Notes: generated from the letters alone by a model not told the origin. DNA of 64,000 nucleotides from Bacillota bacterium (GCA_023392535.1 JAEVYY010000006.1:1-64000); one strand, 5' to 3'; positions 8,858-18,186 are shown, counted from the stretch's first letter. Numbers and translations are program-made.

Positions 8858-9482
8858 TGTAATCTACTCCCAATTTTCTTCGTATGTTTTTTATATGATT
8901 ATCTACAATTCTATCATTTCCAAGGTATTCGTATTTCCAAATCTTTCCCAGGAGGAGTTCTCTTGTTATAATTCTATTCTGATTTATCAGTAATTCTCTT
9001 AAAATTTCAAATTCTTTTTTCGTAAGATCAATTGTTCTTTCTTTAACAGATACACGGTAATTATCTGTATCTAACACTAAATCTCTATAAAATAATAATT
9101 TTTTTTCTTGATCTCCATTTATTCTTCGTAGTATTGCAGCGACTTTCTTTAATAGGACTGGCATAGAAAAGGGTTTAGTAACATAATCATCAACCTGCAG
9201 ATCATAACCTTTTATCTGCTCGTCCTCACTTGTAAGTGCTGTAATCATAATAATTGGTATATCAGACTCTTTTCTAATCCTTTTGCAAACTGTATACCCA
9301 TCGACTTTTGGCAACATAATGTCTAAGAGTATTAAATCAATACTTTCATCACGATATATTTTTATTCCCTTTATGCCATCATCAGCTACCATTACTGAAT
9401 ATCCATTATCTTCAAGAAAAAATTTTAATAATTCTGATATGTCTTTATCATCTTCAATCACCAAAATTTTAAACATAACCAT
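8820..9482 (-). CDS. OmpR/PhoB-family response regulator
   Basis: 220-aa regulator with a receiver domain (DD pair near residues 10-12, phosphorylated Asp in LILLDIMLP, Lys in TKPFS) and a C-terminal winged helix (TKKEFEILRELL through VGYRID). AAGGAG lies just before the ATG at 9482; an ATG two codons on is possible. It is co-transcribed with the overlapping kinase. Its likely target is its own operon and the downstream lipoprotein/ABC operon, inferred from position only. Confidence 0.9.
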   Translation of the reverse strand: MVMFKILVIEDDKDISELLKFFLEDNGYSVMVADDGIKGIKIYRDESIDLILLDIMLPKVDGYTVCKRIRKESDIPIIMITALTSEDEQIKGYDLQVDDYVTKPFSMPVLLKKVAAILRRINGDQEKKLLFYRDLVLDTDNYRVSVKERTIDLTKKEFEILRELLINQNRIITRELLLGKIWKYEYLGNDRIVDNHIKNIRRKLGVDYIETIKGVGYRID

Positions 9483-9711
9483 TTCATCTCCTTGTGCCGC
9501 CTTAAAATCCCCACCTATCCATCTATATGATCATAATCTATCTGCCAAACAGATTGGATTAGAAAGACATCTTTCTACTATTACCTGTAATATTTTATTT
9601 ACTTTTGAATCGTGTAATCTAGGTAGTTAACAACATGTCCAAATATAGGTGGGTTTTTATTGTAACAGTTTCCGTAATTACTATCCTACTCCCCATATAT
9701 GAACCGTAGAT

Positions 9712-9890
9712 TTATGTGTTCCGAGACACCATATCAAGAACTACCGATACATTTACTCCGTCCGAAATTGCTTTTTTATACTTTTTTCGGTCACTTTGGT
9801 CGAAGCGGAAAAATCGCTCAAAGTGCCTAAATTCAAGGAGTTTCACGTATTTTTCCGATGTAGTGATATCACTGTCTCCACATGCGGTGA
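9712..9890 (-). pseudogene. Unidentified coding remnant
   Basis: In the 480-bp spacer 9483-9962 one minus-strand frame stays open and looks protein-like for about 58 codons: CGDSDITTSEKYVKLLEF, then a charged stretch, then ISDGVNVSVVLDMVSRNT and a TAA at 9712. No start or ribosome site is present and the frame runs back into a hairpin, so this looks like the 3' end of a lost gene. The family is not recognised. The rest of the spacer (9483-9711) should hold the two-component promoter, but no strong boxes were seen. Confidence 0.25.
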
Positions 9891-9900
9891 AAAATATTAA

Positions 9901-9944
9901 TAATACTACATGGCATAAGTATTTAGTTATGCCATGTAGTATTA
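9901..9944 (-). terminator. Strong hairpin after the restriction-modification genes
   Basis: A perfect 18-bp inverted repeat (arm AATACTACATGGCATAA) with an 8-nt loop begins 19 bp beyond the stop of the restriction gene and is followed on the minus strand by TAATATTTTT. It probably ends the restriction-modification operon. Confidence 0.6.
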
Positions 9945-9962
9945 AACATACAACACTCTTAT

Positions 9963-12900
9963 TTAAGTTTCACTTAAGATCTCTATATCAATGCCATTAG
10001 CACCATATAAATTGGTTATGATAACATTTAAATTTTGAAATTCATTCTCTATTAGTCGTTCAATAACCTTTTTCTGTTCTCGAGTACTTTGCTCTTCTCT
10101 TTTTTGTTTTAAAGTCATGATATTCATTACCTTATCTACAATAGAGTCATGTATCCTTACCTCATTAGATTTTGTGAAATCTATTTTATAAATAGGTAAC
10201 AACTCAACAAACTGTTTCCCATGTGAATAATAATCACCTCGAAACGTACTAGCTTTGCTTTTTACAACAGCCTCTAATAACCAATGGTTTAGGACCGCTT
10301 GAATATAAAAAATAGACTCTTCTGTATCCGACTTCATCTCAAGTCCATAAAATGGTCCATTTCCCCCTCCTGTAAACGATATTCCTTTATCATCGAATAC
10401 ATAATTCCCGGAAGTAGATAAAACTGACCAAATCAAGTGTTCTTTATTAGTAAATCTCTTTAAACTTTGACTGCGTCCAAATTGATACCAATTTTCCTCA
10501 TTCCGCTTAACAATATTACGTTTATCTAGTTCATCTTTAAATTCATATAAGTACTTTAGTGTTTCAGGAAAACCAGTTTCCATTTCAGGCAACGTATAAA
10601 GCAGAGGCTTCTTGGCAACAAGATGATATGGGAAAATAATTTGTTTATTCGCATCTATTTTTTTATACTTTTCTAACCTAATATCATAAATACAAGGTTT
10701 CAATATAGAGGATTCTACTCGCTGCTCGCAACCATTTTTATCGATAAAATAAGTATATGACTCTTCAATTCTTATAGGTTCAATAATATAAACATTATCA
10801 GCACTTGTTTGTAATCCAACAAATATTTCGGCAAATGAATTTAATGGATTGCATTTTTGTGCTACTCGCTCCAGTACATGCATTATATCATCTGACATGA
10901 AACTCCACGGAGCCGTGCCAAGGTATTCAATTGGATATTCTCTCATTTTTATATTAGGATCATTATAATAAATATTTATATCCTCCACAAAACCTATTTC
11001 AAATGACTTTTGCGGCTCGCCTGATAAAAACAAAAGGCAAGTATATGTACTCTTACCCACAAAAATCTGATTTGTACCAAAATGAACTATTCGCCGAACA
11101 CATTTCTTTTCTGAAAGGAATTTTCTTAATTCGGATCCTGTTTTTATTAACATAAACTTATGAGGTATTATGTATCCTAAACTCCCTCCCTTCTTAAGCA
11201 GACTCAATGCCCTCTCAAGAAACAAATAATACTTATCCATTAGCTCTGCCTTTGCAGTACTGTATGGCGCAAAATCAGATTTGTAATAATTATACTCTTC
11301 TGGAGAATAGTGAACCATATTCTGTACTCGTATATAAGGAGGGTTCCCGATTATTGCATCAAATATCTTATTATCAAATTCTTTTTCCCAATCAAACAAT
11401 TTCAATTTTGCAAACAAATCAGGTCTTTCATAAAATAAATTATCGTAATCTATATATTTAAAATCTACAAGACTATTTCCATTACGAATATTCCCGTCTA
11501 AATTCGGTAATATTCTACATTTATTTTCATTTGAGTAGAACTCAATCTCGCTACTAGAACAGCCATCAATCAATTTTAAAAGCAAACTAAATTTAGTTAC
11601 TTCAACAGCTAATGCATCTATATCAACTCCATACAAATTATATTCAAGTATATTCCGTTTTTCTTTAAAAGAAAGCCCATACAATTCTTCACCTATACGA
11701 TATATCTTACCTTCATGTATTGCTTTTTCTTTAAAATTATTTGTATAGAATTCAATATGTTTATTTATAATGAACTCGTATGCTGATAGTAAGAAATTAC
11801 CTGATCCACAACATATATCTGCTATTCTATACTTTTCAGTTTCATATAATTCTTTACCTGCATATAACGGAGACAATGTTTGGTGTACAATTATATCAGT
11901 AATATTTTTAGGAGTATAAACTACCCCTTGTGAATCCACAACCTCTGGCTTCTTCGTTATCTCAACAATGCCCGTTTCAGATATATGTATTTTCTCTTCT
12001 AAAAATAATTCATATATCTGACCAATTATATAAGGCTCTACTATGCTAAATTCATAGCAGCTATTAGGATAGTATAAATCTCTAAATATTTCAATAATTA
12101 ATGAATCAGATACCACTATGCTTTGTTCATCTATCAATTCAAATAGTCCTGAATCATATTTCTGGTCTGCACTATAAAAAACCTTTTTCAATTCATTGTA
12201 TGATTCTATTTGTTTTAAAGTTTCATATATCTCAAGATTACGATCTTCACATATCCTCAAAAAAATTATTCTATTAAGTATTCTCTGCACGAATATATTA
12301 AGAGACTCTTCATCTAAATTTTTATTATTTTTATAAATATCAACACTAAGCTTATATCGCCAATTTTTAATCTGTTCCAAAAAATATTGATTAAAAGGCT
12401 CCTTTTTTAATGACGAAGTAAGCTTAGAAAAATATTGTTCGAATCTTCCTGTGATCACGGAATTTCTTGATAACAATAGTGATATTTCATCAAATTTATC
12501 TACATATTCAGTATAATGATAATGTGCAACCATAGCTTGCATAACATCATCGTTCTCAATTGGACGTACTGTGGAATCATAAATTATCAAATCTGTGAAG
12601 TTTGATAAAACTGAGGCCTTAAGATTACCATTCCACCCATATCGCCGCAATTGAAATGCTGAATCCTTATTTTGCATAATATTAACTGCTGGTTTTTTAG
12701 TTTCAAGAAAAAATAAGGTCTCAGTACCTAAGTTAAAGGCATAATCAGGTTTTTTTTTCTTGTTCTCTCCATCTTCATCTACAATTACAGATGCTTCGTG
12801 TTTTACTTCTCTCAAATGTTGAGGAAGATTTTGTTTATTCAAAACATCCCAACCTAGAATTTCAAAAAAAGGGTTAACAAAATCGTTCCGTACTTCCGTT

Positions 12901-12977
12901 TCATTATACTCCGGTTTACTGTATTGCAAAATATGGTCTTGGTAAGATTTTACAAGTTTTGCCATACGTTCACTCAT
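9963..12977 (-). CDS. Eco57I-like type IIG restriction-modification enzyme
   Basis: 1004-aa fused endonuclease-methyltransferase. The N-terminal PD-(D/E)XK nuclease has KPDYAF followed by LETKK (about 75-90). The central gamma-class adenine methyltransferase has motif I ICCGSGNFLL and motif IV NPPYIRV. The C-terminal part (about 750-1000) fits a TaqI/Eco57I-type target-recognition domain. The start at 12977 is chosen because AAGGAGGGGG lies directly upstream; a longer frame to 13043 has no such site. The length is close to Eco57I (about 1000 aa). The upstream gene is a matching free methyltransferase, as in the Eco57I system. The recognition sequence cannot be read off. Confidence 0.87.
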   Translation of the reverse strand: MSERMAKLVKSYQDHILQYSKPEYNETEVRNDFVNPFFEILGWDVLNKQNLPQHLREVKHEASVIVDEDGENKKKKPDYAFNLGTETLFFLETKKPAVNIMQNKDSAFQLRRYGWNGNLKASVLSNFTDLIIYDSTVRPIENDDVMQAMVAHYHYTEYVDKFDEISLLLSRNSVITGRFEQYFSKLTSSLKKEPFNQYFLEQIKNWRYKLSVDIYKNNKNLDEESLNIFVQRILNRIIFLRICEDRNLEIYETLKQIESYNELKKVFYSADQKYDSGLFELIDEQSIVVSDSLIIEIFRDLYYPNSCYEFSIVEPYIIGQIYELFLEEKIHISETGIVEITKKPEVVDSQGVVYTPKNITDIIVHQTLSPLYAGKELYETEKYRIADICCGSGNFLLSAYEFIINKHIEFYTNNFKEKAIHEGKIYRIGEELYGLSFKEKRNILEYNLYGVDIDALAVEVTKFSLLLKLIDGCSSSEIEFYSNENKCRILPNLDGNIRNGNSLVDFKYIDYDNLFYERPDLFAKLKLFDWEKEFDNKIFDAIIGNPPYIRVQNMVHYSPEEYNYYKSDFAPYSTAKAELMDKYYLFLERALSLLKKGGSLGYIIPHKFMLIKTGSELRKFLSEKKCVRRIVHFGTNQIFVGKSTYTCLLFLSGEPQKSFEIGFVEDINIYYNDPNIKMREYPIEYLGTAPWSFMSDDIMHVLERVAQKCNPLNSFAEIFVGLQTSADNVYIIEPIRIEESYTYFIDKNGCEQRVESSILKPCIYDIRLEKYKKIDANKQIIFPYHLVAKKPLLYTLPEMETGFPETLKYLYEFKDELDKRNIVKRNEENWYQFGRSQSLKRFTNKEHLIWSVLSTSGNYVFDDKGISFTGGGNGPFYGLEMKSDTEESIFYIQAVLNHWLLEAVVKSKASTFRGDYYSHGKQFVELLPIYKIDFTKSNEVRIHDSIVDKVMNIMTLKQKREEQSTREQKKVIERLIENEFQNLNVIITNLYGANGIDIEILSET

Positions 12978-13042
12978 TATCGGCCCCCTCCTTCTTTGTT
13001 TATAAAAGTTCAACCGTAATAATATAAATATACATATTAGCA

Positions 13043-14674
13043 TTAATCTTCTTTCTGCTTTTTTTTACGTTCAATTCTACGGTTACTCATTTTTTCCCAA
13101 ATATTTCTCAATGTATGAATTTCTTTATCAGACAAGCTAAGATGCTTTTTTAATAAGATATTATCCGTATAATCTAAAACATCTGTTATTTTCCCAGCTC
13201 GCATTAATTCATCTATATAAATTAAATCTAACTCTTCTGCACCTTTCATCGGAATCTGCAGTTTTCGTACCTCTCCAGGCTCAAACGTCATTACACCTCC
13301 ACCATAACTTCTACCTGTTATTTCACATTGAGCAAAAGTAAAAGAATTGAGAAAGGCTACTACAACCAATTCAGGCTTTACACCCTCAAGAAATCTGATT
13401 TTATGCAATGTATCAGTATTTGTTGCTTTAGTTCGATTCAAAACTATCTTGGGATATTTGTTTATTTGTCTGAGCATAAAAGCTTCTGGTTTCCATGTTT
13501 GCGGTACTATATACCACCTCTTCCTAATTCTGCACTTATACCCTACATTAAATTTTGCTTGTTCGCCATAACTGATATATTCCTTTTCTGGCACAGAAAG
13601 CTCATCATAATCCAAATCTTCAGGTTCAAATATAAAAACTTTCTTATTTTCCTTCTTTAAATTGTCTAAATCCAACGAATTTAACTGAATCCCCTTTAAT
13701 TGTTCAGCTCTTCCAATAATAGGTTGTACAGCATTATTTAAAGAGTATTCCTCTACCATTTTGTTATTTAGTATAAAAAAGTCATTCTGCCCACTTACCA
13801 CTCCAACATTGACATCAAACAATTCTGTAGTTTTAATTAGCCTTTTATCATTCTGCAACTTTCTCAATAACGTTAATTCTGTATTAGTAAGATAATATTT
13901 CACCCATTTTTCACTTGAGTGATCTAATTCTTTTATTTCCGCATCGTAATTATTTATATTTAAATCTAAAAGATCTGATGCGCTTTCTATCTCGATAACT
14001 TCTATACCCTTCTTAGTTGACTTCTTTTCACCTAAAAGCAGGACAACTTCTTGTTGAGCTCCTTCAAAAAGCAATTTATTAAAAGTCACTATAATGAGTC
14101 GCTCAAATTTGTTGCTTAAATACATCCTTGTTTCTGCCGCATAATCAACTTGAAAAAGTTCTGCTGGAATTACCATACCTAGTCTTCCGTCTGTTTTCAA
14201 ACATTCACAAGATAAAATTAAAAATGGAACCCATATGTTTGTTAATCTATTAGGGTTCGTATCCATCTGTTGCATTAAATCAAATGCACATTTTCTATAG
14301 TCTTCTACAAAGTTTTGATATCTAATAAATGGAGGATTTCCTAACACTACATTGAATTTTTTCTTACCATTTATATTTTTCAAATAGTATGAAAAGAAAT
14401 CAGAATTAGCAACACGCCCTCCTTTTAGTCTTGCTTTCTTTGCTTCGTTCTTATCAAGCTCAATTCCTAAGACCTGTTTTTTAATTTTATCTTCGGAAAC
14501 ACATTTATCTTTTAAACACTTTACTATACTTTTTATAAAACTACCATCTCCACAACTTGGCTCTAACACCGTATCACTACCAGTACGGATTGCCCATCTG
14601 GTTATGAATTCTGTGATTAACTCTGGTGTATAATAGCCGCCTCTTAGTTTATCATAATCTTCTTTAATTTTCAC
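13043..14674 (-). CDS. Eco57I-like adenine-specific DNA methyltransferase
   Basis: 543-aa N6-adenine methyltransferase with motif I VLEPSCGDGSFIKS near residue 37 and catalytic motif IV GNPPFIRYQNF near residue 112, followed by a recognition domain that includes SYGGGVMTFEPGEV. The size almost equals that of M.Eco57I, the companion that protects DNA beside the fused enzyme. It starts with GTG preceded by AGGTGAT. The pair is markedly AT-rich and sits beside a prophage remnant, consistent with horizontal acquisition. Confidence 0.85.
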   Translation of the reverse strand: MKIKEDYDKLRGGYYTPELITEFITRWAIRTGSDTVLEPSCGDGSFIKSIVKCLKDKCVSEDKIKKQVLGIELDKNEAKKARLKGGRVANSDFFSYYLKNINGKKKFNVVLGNPPFIRYQNFVEDYRKCAFDLMQQMDTNPNRLTNIWVPFLILSCECLKTDGRLGMVIPAELFQVDYAAETRMYLSNKFERLIIVTFNKLLFEGAQQEVVLLLGEKKSTKKGIEVIEIESASDLLDLNINNYDAEIKELDHSSEKWVKYYLTNTELTLLRKLQNDKRLIKTTELFDVNVGVVSGQNDFFILNNKMVEEYSLNNAVQPIIGRAEQLKGIQLNSLDLDNLKKENKKVFIFEPEDLDYDELSVPEKEYISYGEQAKFNVGYKCRIRKRWYIVPQTWKPEAFMLRQINKYPKIVLNRTKATNTDTLHKIRFLEGVKPELVVVAFLNSFTFAQCEITGRSYGGGVMTFEPGEVRKLQIPMKGAEELDLIYIDELMRAGKITDVLDYTDNILLKKHLSLSDKEIHTLRNIWEKMSNRRIERKKKQKED

Positions 14675-14739
14675 AATTTATCACCTATTCTATATTTTAT
14701 ACCTGCCATATAACCATAGCTATTGCCTTAAGTCAAGTT

Positions 14740-14998
14740 TTATCTATCATGTGGTGGCAAGCCCTTATATCTTGATAAATATATCTTTTCTACTCTATCT
14801 CCAAACTTCTCCAAACGCAAACTAGAATTAGCTTCAGGCACTGACACATCGATTTTTCCTGTTTCAGTATCCCAAACTACCAAAGCAACCGATTCTGCCT
14901 TATGATTTTCTTCTTGAACCCCAGTCCTCTCATTCATTCTTTCTAATGTTCTAATAATGTCAACTGCTTGGTTATCTTTAATTCGTTAATGCTGCCAT
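14740..14998 (-). pseudogene. Small gene of unknown function with an apparent frameshift
   Basis: A GGAGG site precedes ATG GCA GCA TTA ACG at 14998, but that frame hits TAA after six codons. One frame over, an uninterrupted sequence RIKDNQAVDIIRTLERMNE continues to a natural end KGLPPHDR at 14740. The simplest reading is one gene of about 86 codons broken by a single-base indel near 14983-14987. If the downstream ATG at 14937 is used, a 65-aa protein remains. No family was recognised. Confidence 0.4.
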
Positions 14999-15010
14999 GC
15001 TATACCTCCA

Positions 15011-15057
15011 ATGTGATTTGACAATATAATCTGTTCAATTATATCACAGAATCACAT
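15011..15057. promoter_or_regulatory. Nested inverted repeats upstream of the small gene
   Basis: ATATAAT-7-ATTATAT (15024-15044) lies inside an outer pair ATGTGATT (15011-15018) and AATCACAT (15050-15057). It sits just upstream of the ribosome site of the small gene, overlapping its probable promoter, so it may be an operator. No regulator is assigned. Confidence 0.35.
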
Positions 15058-15120
15058 TAAAATACATAAAGCATTTCCGTAATTTTTCTCTAAAAATGAA
15101 AATTTAAAATTCATCTTCAT

Positions 15121-16527
15121 TTATTTACACTCAATCTCAGTGCCATCCAGAAACGCTACCAGCAACTTCCCATTTTCAAACACCTTAATACAGTCCAATA
15201 CTCTCAACATAAAATTCGGATCCATATCCGCTTCCCCCACTGCCGCTTTCGACAATTTCCGAAAATCCTTCGCCCGATACACCTCCAACAAATCCCTACT
15301 CTTTTCCTGCCCCTCCCATTTCCGCAAAAAATATTCCTTATTCTCCAAAACCTCATTCCAGGCCATAGCAAATGCCTTTTCGAACGTACTCTCCTCTACA
15401 TGTCGATTAGTACATCCCACAACTCCCTTCACCTTATACCGTTCGCTGCATTGCCATACCTTCCGGCTTTCTCCGTTACTGCTGCGCCATCCCTTCCTGG
15501 TAAACGCCTTATTACACTCCCCGCATACAATCTTCGAAGCGAGAGGATTCTTCTCCGTATTATTAGAATAAGAATTGGTTCCGTGCTCCTCCAGATACCG
15601 CTTTCTTCTCTTAATCTCCAATTGCACACATTCCCAAATCCACGGTTCAATAATAGATTCATGGTCATCCTCAATATAGAATTTCTGTATTTCCCCCTGG
15701 TTTTGCACCCGTTTTTTTGTAAGGAAGTCCACAGTGTAACTCTTCTGCAGAATCGTATCGCCTTTATACTTTTCGTTTTCCAACATACTCTGCAGAGTTG
15801 TCACCTGCCATTTCGTGCTGCCATCCCAATTAACAATACCTTCCCGCTCAAATATCCGCTTTATATAATCAACTGTTTTCCCACTTAGAAATTCACAGTA
15901 AAGCCGCTTTACAATAACTGCCTGCTTGCGGTTAATTACTAGTTTCCCATCTTCATCAGTATCATAACCCAGAAATCGCTTCGTACTCATCTTATGCTGC
16001 CCCTTTTCGAATCTCCTGCGGATTCCCCAAGTTGAATTCTCTGAAATAGACCGGCTCTCGTCCTGTGCCATTGAAGAAAGAATAGTAAGCAGAACCTCAC
16101 CTTTAGCATCCAGAGTATTAATGTTTTCCTTTTCAAAAATGATTCCAATACCTAATTCTTTCAACTCCCTTACATTATTCAGGCAGTCGAGCGTATTCCT
16201 TGCAAACCGTGAAATGGACTTTGTAATAATCATATCAATCTTACCTGCCCGGCAGTCTGTTATCATACTTTTAAACTCATCCCTCTTTTTGGTATTGGTT
16301 GCTGAAATGCCCTCATCCGCATAAGTACCTGCATATTCATAAAGGGGATTCTCATTAATAAATGTGGTGTAATAATTCACCTGGTTCTCATAACTTAATA
16401 ACTGTTCTTCTTGGGCGGTTGATACCCTGCAATACGCTGCCACCCGTAACTTCCGCACACTCTGGCCCATACTCTCGTCCGCTGATGAAATCTGCCTTGC
16501 GGGTATAACGGTAATGTTTCTTGCCAT
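15121..16527 (-). CDS. Large serine recombinase
   Basis: 468-aa large serine recombinase. The resolvase domain carries the nucleophile serine in AAYCRVSTAQ (about residue 36) and the arginine motif SISRFARNT; then come a recombinase domain and a zinc ribbon (CGECNKAF ... WQCSER ... CTN). The AGGAGGTG site lies 7 nt before the ATG at 16527, inside the coding sequence of the upstream recombinase, so the two genes overlap by 140 bp. The C-terminal coiled coil is short for a phage integrase. It probably catalyses site-specific integration or excision together with its two neighbours. Confidence 0.88.
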   Translation of the reverse strand: MARNITVIPARQISSADESMGQSVRKLRVAAYCRVSTAQEEQLLSYENQVNYYTTFINENPLYEYAGTYADEGISATNTKKRDEFKSMITDCRAGKIDMIITKSISRFARNTLDCLNNVRELKELGIGIIFEKENINTLDAKGEVLLTILSSMAQDESRSISENSTWGIRRRFEKGQHKMSTKRFLGYDTDEDGKLVINRKQAVIVKRLYCEFLSGKTVDYIKRIFEREGIVNWDGSTKWQVTTLQSMLENEKYKGDTILQKSYTVDFLTKKRVQNQGEIQKFYIEDDHESIIEPWIWECVQLEIKRRKRYLEEHGTNSYSNNTEKNPLASKIVCGECNKAFTRKGWRSSNGESRKVWQCSERYKVKGVVGCTNRHVEESTFEKAFAMAWNEVLENKEYFLRKWEGQEKSRDLLEVYRAKDFRKLSKAAVGEADMDPNFMLRVLDCIKVFENGKLLVAFLDGTEIECK

Positions 16528-17674
16528 GTATGTTCACCTCCTCTACCACTGTTGGCTCTGTAATGTTCTGCTTTATGACCTCTGTATTATCCACCCGCAC
16601 TCCCAGACAGGCTTGTTTCCCCTCTTTAATGTAAGTGCTGCACAGCCACTGAATCTTTCCTTTATATACCATTCTGCGCCTGAGATTCTTTTCGCAATAT
16701 GGGCAAATCAGCATTCCGCTCAGCGGATATCGGTTGTGATACTTCTCAGTACCGTCAGCAGCAATATTCCGCTCCTTCTTCCGGCGTTCCCGCTCCGCCT
16801 GTACCTGGTTCCATTTCTCCTCACTCACGATAGCCGGGTGGTTATCTGTGATGTAGTAGCTCTGTACTTCCCCGCGGTTTAGCCTTGACTGGTTCCTCTT
16901 ATTCTCTGGTGTGAAGTATTTCTGCAGGTGATAGTCTCCTTTGTACTTTTCATTGGTCAGCACCCCATTTACCGTGCTTTCATTCCATTCCGCATCGGTC
17001 ACGGTCTTTACTCCCAGAAAATTCATCAGGCTTTTCAGTCTGGAATTTCCCAATCCGAACAAGGTTATGTCATAAAGAAAATCCACTACTAATGCCTCTT
17101 TCTGGTTAATGACCAGTCCACCATACTCATCCTTGTCATATCCTAGGAACCGCTCGGTATTAATCATGATTTCTCCCTGCTCAAACTTCTTTTTAATGGT
17201 CCACTTGTTGTTCTCGCTCATACTCCGGCTTTCTTCCTGGGCAAAAGAAGCAAGGACGGCAAGCATCATCTCACCGTCCCCAGAAAGGGTGTTGATATTC
17301 TGTTCCTCAAAAAAAATACCGACACCCAGTTCTTTCAGCTCTCTTGCAACTTTCAGAACGGTGACGGTATTTCTCGCAAATCTCGATATTGACTTTGTTA
17401 TGATTAAATCGATTTCCCCTGCCCTTGCTTTTCCCAGCATTTTCTGGAACTTTGGCCGGCTCTCGCAGTAGCCAGAGATTCCCTGGTCGGCATAAACTCC
17501 GGCAAACTCATACTCTGGATTAGAAGTAATCAGGCGCTCATAGGTATCTGTCTGATTTTCCAGAGAGTCCTCCTGTCTTCTGCTGTCTGAAGATACCCTT
17601 GCATAAGCACATACACGCTTTTTCTTTTGTGACACTTGAAAAACAGGTTCTAATATCCGGATTTTCATGGGCAA
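16388..17674 (-). CDS. Large serine recombinase
   Basis: 428-aa large serine recombinase with catalytic serine in CAYARVSSDS, arginine motif SISRFARNT, a recombinase domain and a zinc ribbon (CPYCEKNL ... WLCSTY). It is distinct from the neighbouring recombinase but shares its architecture. The carboxyl end is a basic tail that reads through the start of the next gene. Its start overlaps the small resolvase-like gene by 10 bp. Both genes are clearly richer in GC than the AT-rich flanking DNA. Expected to act with the second recombinase on an attachment site nearby. Confidence 0.87.
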   Translation of the reverse strand: MPMKIRILEPVFQVSQKKKRVCAYARVSSDSRRQEDSLENQTDTYERLITSNPEYEFAGVYADQGISGYCESRPKFQKMLGKARAGEIDLIITKSISRFARNTVTVLKVARELKELGVGIFFEEQNINTLSGDGEMMLAVLASFAQEESRSMSENNKWTIKKKFEQGEIMINTERFLGYDKDEYGGLVINQKEALVVDFLYDITLFGLGNSRLKSLMNFLGVKTVTDAEWNESTVNGVLTNEKYKGDYHLQKYFTPENKRNQSRLNRGEVQSYYITDNHPAIVSEEKWNQVQAERERRKKERNIAADGTEKYHNRYPLSGMLICPYCEKNLRRRMVYKGKIQWLCSTYIKEGKQACLGVRVDNTEVIKQNITEPTVVEEVNIHGKKHYRYTRKADFISGREYGPECAEVTGGSVLQGINRPRRTVIKL

Positions 17675-18075
17675 TCACTTCCTTCAAAATAATCCCGGAC
17701 AAACTGCTGAATCCGTTTATATATGGGTTCAGCATCTTCTGATCCACGAGTGCAGATGACCTCCACACTATTTTCCTTACATACTTCCATAAATTCCATA
17801 AACTGTTTCCAATCCCTTGCAAGGGTATCTGCCTTCATCGTCACCACCGCATCCCACTTACCAGCCTGAATCTCCGACTTTAATTGGAGGAACTTTTTCC
17901 GATTTGGATTTGTGCCAGAATCTACTTCAAAGAATAATGTCATTTTCCAGTTCGCTGCTCCGTATCTTCCATCAAGCGTTTTCTGAATTACTTTCAGAAA
18001 CTGCGTATAATCATGGTTACTATGATTCATTCTACAGTAAAATGCTATTTGTTTTGCCTTACCTATAACTACCAT
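17665..18075 (-). CDS. Resolvase-domain protein without catalytic serine
   Basis: 136-aa protein aligned by eye to the resolvase N-terminal domain: IAFYCRMNHSNHDY matches AAYCRVSTAQ of its neighbour, but the RVS triplet reads RMN, so the nucleophile serine is replaced. The arginine motif SRFAR reads DTLAR. There is no recombinase or zinc domain. It is the first gene of a three-gene recombinase operon and overlaps the next by 10 bp. It is probably an inactive accessory or directionality subunit. A decayed recombinase is the alternative, but the intact frame and overlap argue against that. Confidence 0.7.
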   Translation of the reverse strand: MVVIGKAKQIAFYCRMNHSNHDYTQFLKVIQKTLDGRYGAANWKMTLFFEVDSGTNPNRKKFLQLKSEIQAGKWDAVVTMKADTLARDWKQFMEFMEVCKENSVEVICTRGSEDAEPIYKRIQQFVRDYFEGSDCP

Positions 18076-18186
18076 AATAATAAGAACTCCTTTCGTTTTT
18101 TGGTAGTCTATTAATCACTCTGAACCGTTATAAAGTCAAGCAATCCAGCGGTTTTCACCTTACAAAATCAATACTTTATAAAAGCT

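Noticed and set aside
9963..13043. Longer N-terminus (22 extra residues) for the Eco57I-like enzyme
   Set aside because: AAGGAGGGGG directly before the ATG at 12977 makes the shorter start far more likely.
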